Below, piece by piece: positions 12,958 to 25,067 of a stretch of DNA of 64,000 nucleotides; within the stretch, counting starts at the first letter, position 1; each line of letters starts with the position of its first letter. The DNA comes from Paramecium sonneborni. Taxonomy: Eukaryota; Ciliophora; Oligohymenophorea; Peniculida; Parameciidae. The stretch is taken from the NCBI GenBank assembly GCA_905182985.1, contig CAJJDN010000052.1, forward strand, positions 155,264-219,263, written 5' to 3'. Under the pieces are notes generated by a model. The model saw only the letters and a program-made list of their open reading frames with translations, was not told where the DNA came from and did not search any database. The translations under genes and the position numbers were made by a program.

Positions 12958-14670
12958 TTATATAGAGTAATTTATATGTAAGAATGATGTTTTTTTCATA
13001 ATTTAAATTGATATTCTGATTGTTAATTAATTATAAAAGATTTATTTAGTTCTTATATTGTATTAATTAAAAATCTTAGTTTCGTTATAACTAAATAAAA
13101 TTTTTACACAGGCATGCTTAAATATACCAAATTAGAAATAAAAGATTTATGAACAAAGTAATTTAAAATTTGATGCTAGTATTCAAATTTATTTTTATTT
13201 TAAATCTGGATTATTAATTAAAATTTCAATATAATTATTTGCAGACATCATGAATTAATTGCTAATAAATATCTAGATTCTAAATACACAAACATAAATA
13301 ACCCAATCTCCTACATTTTTTCAATTCAGAATTTACTAATAATAAATGTATTTTAGGTCTTTTAAAATAAAAAATAAATTTTATTTAATGTCATGATCTT
13401 GTAAAGTATTTAATCATTTTATATTAATATTTCAGTTTATTTTATAATTCTCTATGAATATCAGTAAATAATGAACCTATTTTCAAATTTTTTCTTTAAT
13501 AAAATAATCTTTTTGCCATCTAAAGAGAGTTAATTTTTATTTAAGATTAAATTCAAAATAATTATCTATTATCAATAGTGATTAAGGATTACAAAATTAA
13601 TTTAAGCCCTGGTCATTACAATAAATTTTTATTTTATTCTTCCTATCTCTTCATTGTATTTGAGATATGTCACCTTATCAATCTTCATATATTTAATAAT
13701 CCTATTTGAATTATTGATTGCAATAAAATATTTCTTTATAACATTAAATCATTAATTTTATTCAAACCAGGAATTATTGAAAATATTAGGTAACAGCAAA
13801 CCTAACATATTTTATTGCTGAATTGTTTATGTCTAATCCATTCCTTAACTATTTTAAAATATTAATATTTTAACAACTTTCCTTCTTGGTTTTAAAGGAA
13901 ATACTTCCAAACTTTATTCATACATCAAAAAAATCGATTCAACAGTATGTCAATAATTACTGTGAATATTATATGATAATTTTTCTATATATTTTATAAT
14001 TATATTGAAGTTTTAATTCCTAATATTATATTGCATAAATGATTAACTTACATGCACTATAAATTATGTTATCGCTTGCTAATTTGTTACTTTAAATATC
14101 TTAAACAAATCTAGAAGGTTTTGCTACATAAAAATAAAATTAATGGCTCATGTATTTAAATTGGGAAAGAAAATTATAATAACCAAAAATTTTAAACAAT
14201 ATATTTAAGTGTATTACAAGCTCATTGAGGTTCAGGTTAATAAGTTAATTTTAATAATTAGAAACCTTATATAATTATAAAAAACAAAATAATAAAATAG
14301 AAAGAACGAGTTATTTTTCATTCAAAAAAATGACCTGCTTTTTGAGATCATATTATTTTTTAATTTAAATTTGAAACAAATGGAAATTTAAAAGGAAGAA
14401 AAAAAATTGAAATTAACTTGAAATCCAAAAAAAAAGAAACAGATTTCTCTTTATTAAAAGTCTTAATAAAGGTAAGTTTTTTTTAAATTAAATAAATGAT
14501 ATTAAGCTTTTTATAATGATATTAAACACTTGTTTAGATTAATATGACCTTTAATATATATAATAGTAAGCCTAAATAAGTAATATCAATTGATTAATCA
14601 TTTATTGAATAATATAAAATATTCATATATTATATTTAATTAAGGAAATTTATATTTTATATTTGATCAT
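12958..14670. other. Long A+T-rich stretch, no gene seen
   Basis: About 1.7 kb of A+T-rich sequence. Frames on both strands are broken by TGA or lack any recognisable domain. It separates the kinase from the plus-strand cluster that begins with the pyruvate carrier subunit. Confidence 0.5.
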
Positions 14671-15073
14671 ATGTTTGGAATAGTGCCTAAGTTATAACAA
14701 TATGTTTGTGCTTGGAATTTTTGGCCAGCCTTTATGAAAAAATTCCTTATGAGTGAGAAAGGTCCATTCACAATCTTTTTCTGGACACCTTTAGCTAAAT
14801 GGGGAATTTCAATAGCAAATATTGGAGATATGCGCAAACCAGTTGAATAAGTTAACACACTTTAACAATGCGTTATAGCTTGGACTGGATTATTATTCAC
14901 AAGGTAAATAGTAAATTTTTAATTTATAGATGGTGTTTCATTATTAGACCAAGAGTTTATAGTTTAGTCATTTGCAATTTTTGCATGGCTCAAACTGGAT
15001 TATATCAGCTTTATAGAAAACAGTATTAAATTAATATATTTGTAGTCAATAAGGAAAACTTTTCACAAGATGA
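14671..15073 (+). CDS. Mitochondrial pyruvate carrier subunit (MPC2-like)
   Basis: A small inner-mitochondrial-membrane protein that, paired with a second MPC subunit, imports pyruvate. The first exon carries WNFWPAFMKKF, then GPFTIFFWTPLAKWGISIAN and a DM(R)KP segment. These match the FFWAP...KWGLV...AGLADM.RP core of MPC2. After a 26-nt intron (14904-14929) the next exon gives the last helix, WCFIIRPRVYSLVICNF and AQTGLYQLYRK. A second 23-nt intron (15023-15045) then leads to HQQGKLFTR and TGA. The total is about 117 residues, the family's normal length. Without the second intron the frame would run on for more than 100 codons, which supports the splice. No partner subunit is in the window. 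Confidence 0.88.
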
Positions 15074-15518
15074 AATAAATATAAAATACAATATATATTT
15101 TTTAGTTATCTAATAAAAATTTATGAATTTCTACACTTATAGAAAGATATATACATATTATCATTAATAAAATAAATTATTGAATTTTATTACATTCTAA
15201 AGAGATTTCATTTATCTTAATGTTTAGAATCTGTAAATAAAAATGTAAAATCATGAAAATAGAAAATTGAAGTATGTATAATAATTTAATATGATTAAGT
15301 TATCAACTTCTAGAGGGTATTTAGGAATAATTCTTAGATTTAGGAAATGGTAAATTAATTGGCTGAAATTTTAAAATTATCATTAAAAAACAAACTATTG
15401 ATTTTAAATTATGTTGAATTCTATTTGAGTAAACTAACAGAAGTTAGAGTTTTTGAATAAGTGATTTAACAGATTTAAAAACGACATAAGGAAAAGGTTT
15501 TAAGCATTATTATTATTA

Positions 15519-16610
15519 ATGAGAAGAGTTCTTTTAGTGATTTTACTCTTAAGTATTGCCTCTGCTGCTACATTCAAGAATAAGTTGGATTACTCAAAAA
15601 AGAGATCCATAACATCAGTAATGGCTGAAGTGGAAGCTAAGATTTAAACAAAAGCTCCATTAGATGCTATTTTGAATGTTTTAAGAGATTTCAGAGATTC
15701 AGTAAATTTTGAATAAGTGAATCATGATGAGATATATTAAATTTAAGTTAGAGAATGTGAATCTGAAGATGAATTCAGAAGTAAGGAAGTTTAAGATGCT
15801 AAAAATATCCTTAGAGATTCTACAGCTTAATTAAATGTATGCTAAACATCAAAAATCAGAGCTACTAATTAATAAGAAGTCAATTAACATTAAACATTTA
15901 CAGCAGAGAAACATTTGAATATGGTTATGACAGCTGCTGAATAAGAAGCAAGCTATTTTAAGAAAAGAGGAAGAGATTATGAAGATGCTCTTCATGCTAT
16001 TGATGAAGCTTCAGACATTTTAGCTGCTATCTATAGTGGATCAGGAAGTTTTGCTGAAATAAGTAGAGTTTCAAAGGTTATGCTCTAAACATCATTCAGT
16101 ATTAAAGAAACTGCTAAGTTTGCTCCAATCCTTTATGCTTTCTCTTAATTAGCATCATCAAAAGATTTCGATGAAACCTCACTTGAAAGAGTTGCTTAAT
16201 TATTAGATACTTTGAAATAAAATATTCATGAAGCATATAATGATTATGCTGAATCAAATGCTTAATCAATTGCTGCTTTTAATGATTAAAAAGAAAGAAT
16301 TGGATAAACTCTTGCAAGACTTGCTGCTTAAGCTGAAAGATTATAAGATAAATTAGATCATTTAGTTTAATGTATTGGAACTAATTCTGCTATTGCATAA
16401 ACTGCCTCTGGAAAACTTTAAAGAAATCAATAACTTTGGGATTAAGCAACTGCTTTATGTGCAACCTTCCAAAATGAATACAATTTTGCTACCTAAGCTA
16501 GAAGAAATGAATTATAATTGGTTAGTCAATTGGAAGAGATGGTTGAAGATAGATTTGGTCAAGTTGAAGATGAAAATCACGAAAGAAAACTTAGATTAAG
16601 TTAAAATTGA
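15519..16610 (+). CDS. Trichocyst matrix protein
   Basis: Intronless 363-residue precursor with a signal peptide MRRVLLVILLLSIASA and otherwise almost all-helical, Ala/Gln/Glu-rich heptad sequence. Features seen: few cysteines (VCQTS, QCIGT, ALCATF), DEASDILAAIY in the middle, and a C-terminal coiled coil QLEEMVEDRFGQVEDE. Length, signal peptide, helix content and cysteine spacing fit the TMP/T-family precursors. These are proteolytically processed and crystallise in the secretory rods that trichocysts discharge (family knowledge). It lies 75 nt upstream of a PP2C gene in the same orientation. About 445 nt before it (15074-15518) contain no other recognisable gene. Confidence 0.85.
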
Positions 16611-16684
16611 TATACAAAAATTATTAAATAATATCATTTACAAAATATTATTATATAATTAATACAATAATTTTTATTACTATT

Positions 16685-17729
16685 ATGAATACAACTTCAG
16701 CTAAACCTAAACCTAAATTATGGCTAAATGTCAATATTACAGATGTCTAACCTGAAAGTACTCATTCTTCTAATGGTTGGAAGTAATAAACAGACATATT
16801 TTTCCATGAACCTATGTAATATTAAATGTATGTATTGTTAGTGATTAGTCATTATAATTTTTACATAATGGAAAGACAGTTGCTGATGTGGCTCAACTTA
16901 AATGTGGTAGAAAGTATTAAGAAGATAGAGTACTAAATCCTCTTAATTTAAGTTTGTTGCTATTCCAAATCTAAATTAAAACAAAGAGACTTAATTTTTT
17001 TATGCAATTTATGATGGTCATGCTGGCCATTCTGTATCTGCAATTCTCGAAAATAATCTACACAAATATTTATAAGAAGAAAAAAATTTTTTGAATGACT
17101 TAGAGAAAGCAATAATAAATAGTTTTGAGAAAATGAATTAATATATACTTGATTGTTAAGAAGATAATTAATTACTTGGTGGTTCTACTGCTATTTGTGT
17201 TATAAATAGACAGAAAGATTTATATATTGTAAATTTAGGAGATTCTGCTTGTGTACTAATTACTGAAGAATGTGAAATTTAGAAATTGAATCTTGAACAT
17301 AAATTAAATAGGGAAGATGAATTCAAAAGAGTTGAATAAATCGCAACTATATTAGACAGACAGTATCTTTAAAATAATATTTAAGTTCTATTCCAAGAAT
17401 TAATGGAGAATTAGCTGTGACAAGAGCCTTTGGAGATAAAAAACATAGACAATCTGGCTTAATTGCCATTCCTGAAATAAAAATACATTAAATAGATCAA
17501 AAGGATAAATATTTGATTTTGGCATCTGATGGTTTTTGGGATGTAAAACCACACATTTATTTAGATTATAAAAAATGATGAGCTAAAAAAATTGATTGAA
17601 AATTGGAATAAAAATGAAATAGACTAATTAGCATAATATCTTCTAGATAAAGCAGCATCCAAAAATACTCATTATAAAAAGGATAATATGACTTTAATTG
17701 TTGTAGATATCTAATCTTATTGGAAATGA
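16685..17729 (+). CDS. PP2C-family Ser/Thr protein phosphatase (first copy)
   Basis: Metal-dependent phosphatase of about 310 residues. PPM motifs in order: CGRKYQEDR, YDGHAGHSVS, GGSTAICVI, LGDSACVL, GELAVTRAFGD, ASDGFWD and DNMTLIVVDI, which supply the metal-binding aspartates. Introns are clear at 16930-16952 (23 nt), 17363-17385 (23 nt) and 17543-17564 (22 nt). Near 16830 one frame change remains: a GT...AG stretch of 17 nt (GTATTG...TTAG) would fix it, which is below the usual minimum, so a 35-nt alternative or a sequencing indel is possible. The N-terminus MNTTSAKPKPKLW has no signal or lipidation motif, so the protein is probably soluble. Confidence 0.88.
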
Positions 17730-18047
17730 ATTTTAACCTAATTTTTATTGCTAATTTTATATTTGTAATTATTATTGTCAAAATTTCAGTCTTTGTTGTT
17801 GACAAATATTTATCAATTGTTTTAAAGTTCTATTATTTATTGATTGAAATAAATATAATTAAATTAACTCGTAATAGATTAACATATAAAAAATATTATA
17901 GAGATTTTACCAGACAACAGCTAATCATGTGGTACTTTTTACAAGTTGAGAAGAATTAATCTTAAATTAGCCTCAACATTTTTATTTAAGCCATCAAAAC
18001 TTAGATACTTATGCTATATATATTCATAATTATTAAAATAATTGATT

Positions 18048-18462
18048 ATGAATTCAAATCAATTAGATGGAAATGGCGATCCTTAACAAGAATTTCTAGA
18101 AGTTATAATCAAATTCTAATATTTTAGGCATTTAAAGAATTACTCGATATTTAGAATTCTAGAATTCAAAATGGTAATGACTTAATCAATTAATATTGTC
18201 CTCAATTAATATACCCCCTCATTCTTCCCACTTAAATACCAAACACATTTATAGTAATTTTCTTATTTTATAATAGATCAATATGGGTCCATATTACCCT
18301 CATATTTAATAGCCGCAGCTACATCCTTAAACTATTCATTAACAAAGAATTGTTTAACAGCCCTAGTAAACTTAGTCCTAACATCACCAAAGTATCAAAG
18401 AAGAGGATCAAGATGACAATAAGCAGTTTAAAGGAAATTAACCGTAAGAAAAACAATAATGA
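18048..18462 (+). CDS. Gln-rich hypothetical protein
   Basis: About 121 residues in three exons. Introns at 18102-18127 (26 nt) and 18254-18276 (23 nt) both have GT...TAG ends and keep the frame. The N-terminus is MNSNQLDGNGDPQQEF. The second half becomes Gln/His/Pro-rich (IQQPQLHPQTIHQQR) and the end is acidic and Gln-rich. No domain, signal peptide or membrane segment is seen. Spliced-frame continuity supports a real gene; the function is unknown. Confidence 0.6.
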
Positions 18463-19286
18463 ACTAATTTCTATTTTTATAATCAAAATTACGATAATTA
18501 TTTTTTTCCTTTGCATTATTATTAATTTACGCTTTATAATATTTATTTCCTTATTCATTAATCTGGATTAAGACTTAACAAAATTATTAAAGAATACTTC
18601 TTTTAGACTTGAATCCAAACAATTTGTTATGAAAAGGTCTAACCCTCTCTAGTTTTAAACCTTTTAACAATTGTTGTTTTTAAACAGCCTTAGGTAGGAA
18701 TTAAATTCAAAATATAATTTTTTATTAACTTTATTATAAAACATTTTTACAAATAAAAATTATTTTAGAAGAAGTAGATCTCAAAAATAAAATTTTTATA
18801 TTAATAGATTTTAGAAAATTTAGTATAAGTATTAAAAATTTTAAGCTTATAGAAAAGATGAAAATTAAAGCTTATTTTCTATAATTTTATTATTATATTT
18901 ATTTTTATATGTCTCATAACTTAAACAATAGTTTTGCCTCATTAATAAATATATTTTTAATTTTTCTATTAAAAAAAATTTTTTTTTTAAATAAATCCAA
19001 TTCGATTATTAATTCGAGTTGCTTGAAATTTGCTTTTTCTTTATCTTTAACATATCCAAACAAAGAAAACTCTTTAATTATTTTTAGAAAAGTTTACATT
19101 AATATGCCAGGATATACACTTATAAAACTCGGTCTCACCATAATTTGTTCATATTCATATTTTAATGAAATTATTTGTTTATTATATACAAATTATTATT
19201 AAATTGTATAAATCATTTATCTTATATAATTTATAAACATTTTGAATTTACGATAATGTGTATTAAATATAAGTAGTCAAATTAAA
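18463..19286. other. A+T-rich stretch, no confident gene
   Basis: About 820 nt. One plus-strand frame from 18909 is open for about 100 codons and is Leu/Ile/Phe-rich, but it contains long A and T runs and resembles composition bias more than a protein. Nothing else is recognised. Confidence 0.45.
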
Positions 19287-19649
19287 ATGGGTTCAATCTG
19301 CAAATGTCCAACTTTAGATTCTAAAACCTGTTAAAGTGAAGTGACATTTACATCAAAAAATATGATGTCATAAGGTTAAGAAAAATTTAATAATTAATTC
19401 GTTTCCCCTTTTTAAGATCAACGATTTAGGACCTTCTATATTATTTACCCAAAAAATGAAAATGATTTAGTTTAATTACTAGAATAATTACAAGTTTTAA
19501 ATCAAGACTAACTATTTGAAATCGAAGAATATTATTAATAAAGCTAAGAGAACGAGAGAAACGAAGTTAATAGTCATTTTAATTTAAATTGCATTTCTGA
19601 TGGATCATTTAATTATATACATCTTACAAGTAATCAAGAGAAGAAATGA
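19287..19649 (+). CDS. Small protein with N-myristoylation/palmitoylation-type start
   Basis: Intronless, 120 residues. It starts MGSICKCPTLDSK: Gly2 with nearby Ser and Cys fits dual acylation (inference from the motif), so it may sit on a membrane. The body has YIIYPKNENDLVQLLEQLQ, Gln/Glu-rich helices and a C-terminal KK. No known domain is seen. Three other proteins in this window also begin with MG plus a lipidation-like sequence (26799, and the minus-strand starts at 40613 and 60211), but they are not related by eye. Confidence 0.65.
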
Positions 19650-20697
19650 ACAATCTCTATTAATTAATTTAATAAAAGATTAATTTATATATATTAAAAA
19701 ATTTATTTAAGTATCTTCTTTGAAAATATACTAAACATGCTATGCAATTAAAGATTCGAGCTTAATTGCTCATCAAAGATAAATACTTATTTTTTGATAA
19801 ATTTAAGTTGTTTTTAGAATTAAATTATAATTTACTATTTTTTTCTGATTTTATTAACTAAAATAATATTTTTTCCCTAAATAATCCCACTAGTTTTAAT
19901 TTTGAAATAGCTTAATGTTTTTTTATACCAAATTTTATCATTTTTGTCTAATTTAGTAGCTTAAATTTAATTAAATTTATCTCTATTATAACTTGTAATT
20001 AAAATCCTTTAAAATAATAAGAAATTAGATTGATAAATATCAATAATAAACTTAATAAAAGTTTTCAATTTAAAATTAATCATTTCATTATATTTATAAG
20101 AGAATAAATAATTGTATATATTTTGTTTAATTATTTTATTCTATCTCAATACAATCATCTTGAATTTAAGAGATTTTTTTTGGATGGAATTATATTTAAA
20201 GAATATTTTTGATTTTTAGTTTAATAAAGCTATTTATAAAATAGTTTTAATAATTTTTTTATCTAAATAAATTTCTTACATACTAGCATATCTGTCACTA
20301 TAGAATTTCGACATAAAATTAATATCATTTGATCAAAACACCAGCTCTTAATTTATATTATTCGTTATAATAAAAATGTTAAATTAACATCCTTAAATAT
20401 ATATTTATTGAAAGTATATAGATCATGAGAATTAAAAAATACATTTAATAAATCATATTATCTATTTTTCAAATTATTATATAATATTGCCTATAATATC
20501 TCTCTACATATATGTTTATAAAATGCTCATTATCCATCAAGCATATCCACAATAAACTTCATTTTTCTGTTTAATTCTCTTGAATACAAGGCTTTTCTGA
20601 ATGAAAAACATTCTCCTTCTTGGATATCTGTATAGAAGGATCCCATTTTAAGAAAATATATAAACTTAAAATTGTATATAATCAATATTTATATAAT
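19650..20697. other. A+T-rich stretch, no confident gene
   Basis: About 1 kb between the MG-type protein and the stop of the receptor-PIP kinase. A 39-codon minus-strand frame (20527-20646, MGSFYTDIQEGECFSF...) is open but too short to call. It could be a micro-gene or a leftover exon. Confidence 0.45.
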
Positions 20698-22840
20698 TCA
20701 GGACCAATCATTGATAGCAATTATACTATTAATGAATGAAATAAATCTTTAACTGTATAATTAAGGATCAACACATGAGATTTTTTGACCCTTTCTTTTA
20801 ACATGAAATTTGTAAAAATACTCCAATTTCTTTTTGAGAGTGAACTCTTAGGTGTAATCAATAAGACCAAAACAAAAAGACTTGCTACTATTACAATAAA
20901 TACGTTTTCCATTTACTTATTAATTATTACATACAGCAATAAGTAAGGAATAATCCATAATATTATTTCTAAGTAGGAAATCAGTATCCTCTTTTAAAAT
21001 ATTGAATAAATTATCTCTTGCTTACTATTTCAACTAAATAAAAATATCTGTAGATTTGAGGAAATTTTAATCTTTTAAAATTCCTTATTAAGGAAGATAT
21101 TAATTATAAGAACTGGAAAGTTCAACTACTTAGCATTTTTTAATATTTGATTTTCTATTAACAAGACTTCCTTTCAAATCATAAACTATCCTTTCCTTAG
21201 GTAGACTTAAAAAAATATTCTCCATGAGTAATAAATGAATCGAAGAAAATCCTTCTATACTTATAGTATACAATCCATAGTATTTTGCCAAAAATGTTTA
21301 ATCTTTGATAATATAATTGTAATAATCTTCCAAAACTATTAAATTTAAATTTAAAAAATACAATCTTAAATAAACTTAAGCTCTGATGAATTGATGGTCT
21401 TCAACACAAATATGTTATCATAAGTATAAAAGAAGAATGACCCACTTTTTCCAAGAGATTCTTAAGTTTTTTTGATTTGATTTTAGTTGTAATCTAATCT
21501 TAAAGAATTTTAAAATATTTAATAATAAATCCCGTTTTTTTCCCTAATATCTTAAAATACTGCAGGGGCATACTCTTAAATTTAAAATGTCAATGTTAAT
21601 TCTTATGAATAATTTATTGTCTAAAATAATGGAGATTCTAAGTCTGTTTAAGATTCAGTTTAATTTGATGAAAATCTAAACTTCTTCTATTATTGACATT
21701 ATTTGTGTAGATCAGTAATTTTTTCATCATAGCTTGTAATTTTAAGGATTGAACTTAAAATGTTGGATACTGTCTCTTGGTTAGTTTATTCTTATACTAA
21801 CTTGTTGAGTGGTAACTAACATTATTCTATTAAAGAATCATCATCAACATTTTTACTAAAAAAAATAACAGAAAGTTATACTCCTTGTTTTCTTTCCATT
21901 TTTTTTTACAAATTATTGTAGAAAATAATAATAAAGCTCTACTTCTGAAATAAGGTTCTCGAAATCGAATCCATAAAAAAATTGTTGCTAACTATTAATA
22001 ATCTAATATGTACGATGAAAAAGCATCATAGCAAAATATAATCTTTTTAATAATTAATTGCCTTTCATAAAGATTGGAAAACTCCACATCATAAGCAGAG
22101 CAGATATTAAACACTATATTATAATTTCAAAATAATTTACTAAATGATTAAGAAAAAATTTCTTTCTATTTTTTCTAACGATAACATTAATTTTCTTCAT
22201 TTTAGATTGATCCTTAATTCCAACATAACCAGAGATAACCAATAATAAAGTAATAACAATTAACTGAATTTTAAATACCTAATTTGTTGGATTTGTTCCT
22301 ATTGTTTCACAATTAAAATCTTCAAATTTATCTTTCTCAAAATAATACATTGTTATTGTGGTTAAACATGCCACAAAATTATATGAAATTTGCTTCATTT
22401 TTGTATTCAAGAATGGTTTAGTTAATGTTAGTATAAAATCTAATGTTAAAATTGCATAATAATTTAATTGAGCTAACAATCCAAAAAAAATAAGTGATTA
22501 ATTTATTTAGGATAAGGTTTTATCTGAAATTATTTCTTAGCCAAAAGAATAGTATCTCCTTAATTAATTATAACTAATAATGTCATCCAGAAATTTTATA
22601 AGTTCTTCAAATTCAACACTCTTTAAAAATATTTGATAGCAAGTAATCATCTCTAAAATACCTAAAATATAAAAATAATTTACATAAGATTAAGACAATT
22701 TAAGCTGGATGATGTCTACATTTAGGAGAGTATGCATATATTATAGGTATGACAGATGCTGAGCATAATGAGAAAAAAAGTAGCACTACATAAATATATT
22801 TCCAAAAACTCTCGACTGAATATTTCATATCTAAACTCAT
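20698..22840 (-). CDS. Seven-transmembrane receptor fused to phosphatidylinositol phosphate kinase (GPCR-PIPK)
   Basis: Roughly 690 residues. The N-terminal half has about seven hydrophobic helices, starting with WKYIYVVLLFFSLCSASVIP and including FKIQLIVITLLLVISGYVGI and FEIIIQCLISALLMMW. After an acidic/Gln linker comes a PIPK catalytic domain: EYAPAVFQDIREKNGI, the ATP loop SLGKSGSFFFYTYD, FVLKTI (catalytic Lys), RIVYDLKGSLVNRK, IMDYSLLIA, and FGLIDYTQEFTLKKKLEYF. This order is the GPCR-PIPK (RpkA) architecture known from Dictyostelium, oomycetes and other protists. It would make a bisphosphorylated phosphoinositide at the membrane, possibly under direct receptor control (inference). At least three introns were needed, including 22, 26 and 26 nt. 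The stop is a TGA just after FINSIIAINDWS, where other PIPKs end. Confidence 0.87.
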
Positions 22841-23155
22841 AGTATTGATAAAAGGAGTTTATTATTATTTAATATTTATTTATTAAATTCATAAGTATCC
22901 TTGATTTTAAATTAATTCTCAAATAGTTTTGTTTTTGAATTTTATTTTTCATCAGGATAATAATTTTGAACAAAAATATCTTAATTTCTAATAATAATCA
23001 ATACCATTAGCATTTATGAGAATTTATAAGATATAATTATAGTATTTATAGAAATAAGTTCATCAAATAAAAAATCAGAGTATTGATTTCTAGTTGAGTA
23101 TGTTATAATATTTTAAGATTACAAATATAAATATAATTAATATTTACACACGTAG
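22841..23155. other. Divergent intergenic region
   Basis: About 315 nt between the divergent starts of the receptor-PIP kinase (-) and Sec62 (+). A+T-rich, with no gene or motif recognised. It presumably holds both promoters. Confidence 0.5.
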
Positions 23156-24163
23156 ATGAGTCAAGAAAGAAAAGATTTTGAAAAATAGTTTATCCTCTCT
23201 ATTAACATTATCATAAACAAGATAATGGTTTTAAATTAAAGGAAGCAAATTTAAATTATTAGAGAAAAAATAATACTTCAAAGGAGAGGATTTCATGAAA
23301 TTTACAACAGCAAATTATGAAGAAATAAAGAATTTAGTACCTTTAACTGACAAAAAGAAAGATACATCTTAGATAGCAAAATTATTATAAGAGTTGATAG
23401 ACATAGTGATGATCCAAAGAAAAAATGGCCAAGAAAGCTTACTTTAGTTAGAGTTTTATTATTTTAATATGTGATAGGATTAATCTTTTATGGAAGATGG
23501 CTTTTACATTTGGAATATAGATGTCAAGAATAAGATAAATTATATTAAGTTGGCTGCCATATTAATAGGTGTATTTTTAATCTGTCTATTTCCAATTTGG
23601 CCATTTTCATTTAAGTATGGTATATTTAAATTAACATTATATTTGCTTATATTTTTAATTGGACTTTAAGTAATTAGATTGTTGTTGTATTCAGTTATAA
23701 GATTATTTGGTATGAATTTTGGATTTTACCAAATATAAATGATGATGTAATTTTAATCTAAATTATATAGTCTCATGGAATTTTAGGATCATTTCTTCCT
23801 ATTTATTACTGCTGAAAAAATAGAAATAGTACTTCGTTTCATAGTAACGATAGCATTTTTTGCATTAATTTTTTTAATTGTTTAGGAACCTCATCATCTC
23901 AACAATTTTTCAGATGCAAAAGGATAAACTTTAGATGATATTTTGATATTGGGAAAAGAAAAGATGGAAGCAAAATAAGTAAATTTTAAAATAGATGTAA
24001 GGAACCTTTGCATAGAAGAGCTATTCCTAATTTAAGTGAATTAATAAAGTAAGCAGAGGAAGATCTAAAAATGCTTAAAAGGAGATTTAAAATGAAAATT
24101 TGGGAGCAATGGAAATATAAAATGATTTGTGAATATTTAATAAATTTTGATAATAGGTTATGA
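23156..24163 (+). CDS. Sec62-like translocon subunit, with an apparent frameshift
   Basis: ER membrane protein of the Sec61/62/63 post-translational translocation complex. The N-terminal part contains WFQIKGSKFKLLEKKQYFKG. The membrane core has FYIWNIDVKNKINYIKL, then LIGVFLICLFPIWPFSFKYG and a second helix ending LFGMNFWILPNIND, all typical of Sec62. The cytosolic tail runs to MKIWEQWKYKMICEYL. Introns include 23188-23221 (34 nt), one of 25 nt before DQSFMEDG, and 23 nt near the 3' end. The frame changes near an A run at 23352-23356 with no usable intron: ...PLTDKK on one side and YILDSKIIIRVDRHSDDP on the other. This is either a sequencing indel or a real frameshift. The exon join after NIND is also uncertain (24- or 40-nt intron). 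Confidence 0.82.
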
Positions 24164-24411
24164 ATTATAAAATAAAATTTATTTTGTAGTCTTTGCAAGT
24201 AGGTTTACCAATAAAAAAATGTTTATATATTTATTTAATTTAACATATCAAAATTAAATAAAATTCTTTGATTAGAAAAATAATAGTAAATTATTTAGTT
24301 TTATACAAGCAAATTTATTTAAATGGGTTATTGAATAATGTAAGAAAAGATAAATAATTTTACACAATAGTTATTATTTTATATTTATTTAATAAATAAA
24401 TTAACAGATTT

Positions 24412-25028
24412 ATGCCATAAGAAGACATAGTTTAGAAATTATTGCAAAGAATATAAATTCTTGTAGATGAAGTAGAAACATTGACAGCTTTAGTAGATAG
24501 CAATGCATTAGAATAATAAGAAATGAATTAAAAATATTAGAATTTAATGGAGCTTTACCGACAAAAGGAACTAGAATGTTCTGAATTGTAGAATAAATTA
24601 AATCAGCAATTTAGTAGTATATATAAATTGATATAGGACTAAATGTAAAGGACCATTTAAATTAAATTAATGAAGAGAGATAACACATAACTAATTTATT
24701 AGTATAATAAAGAAATGATATACCTGAAACTTAAAATCAAGCCTTGTATCATTTATGTTAATAGAGAACTGCAGAGAACTAATTATTAAGAAATAGATAA
24801 GATTAATTGGAATAAGAAAATGCATTTTTCCATTCAGAAAACATAAGACTTAGAACATATATTCAACATGAGAAGATGTTCAGATAATTGGAATATGTTA
24901 ATGGGAATTACAATCCATAAACTGTAGCACCTGGATAGAATGTTGAGATTCCTAATTTAGTTTTGGATCCAATGTATGAATAGAAATACCTATAAGAATA
25001 TCTACAATCTAGACAAGTAGTATAGTGA
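24412..25028 (+). CDS. Coiled-coil protein
   Basis: About 195 residues, starting MPQEDIVQKLLQRIQ, with one 20- or 23-nt intron near 24620-24643 that restores the frame. The body is a long Gln/Glu-rich coiled coil (for example RNRQDQLEQENAFFHSENIR) and ends PNLVLDPMYEQKYLQEYLQS before TGA. No catalytic domain is visible. It lies 39 nt upstream of a TTLL gene in the same orientation. A ciliary or cytoskeletal role is only a guess from this neighbour. Confidence 0.65.
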
Positions 25029-25067
25029 GGAATATTTTTGTGATAATTTTATAAAAATAATAATCAA

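Noticed and set aside
18909..19202. Plus-strand ORF with Leu/Ile/Phe-rich membrane-like sequence
   Set aside because: Explained by A/T homopolymers; no start context, domain or splice support.
20527..20646. 39-codon minus-strand ORF starting MGSFYTDIQEGE
   Set aside because: Too short to call and separated from the receptor-PIP kinase by its normal TGA; the only splice that would join it uses a poor GTCC donor.
20721..20912. Minus-strand ORF MENVFIVIVASLFVLVLL resembling a membrane protein
   Set aside because: It is the wrong frame of the receptor-PIP kinase exon that encodes FGLIDYTQEFTLKKK.
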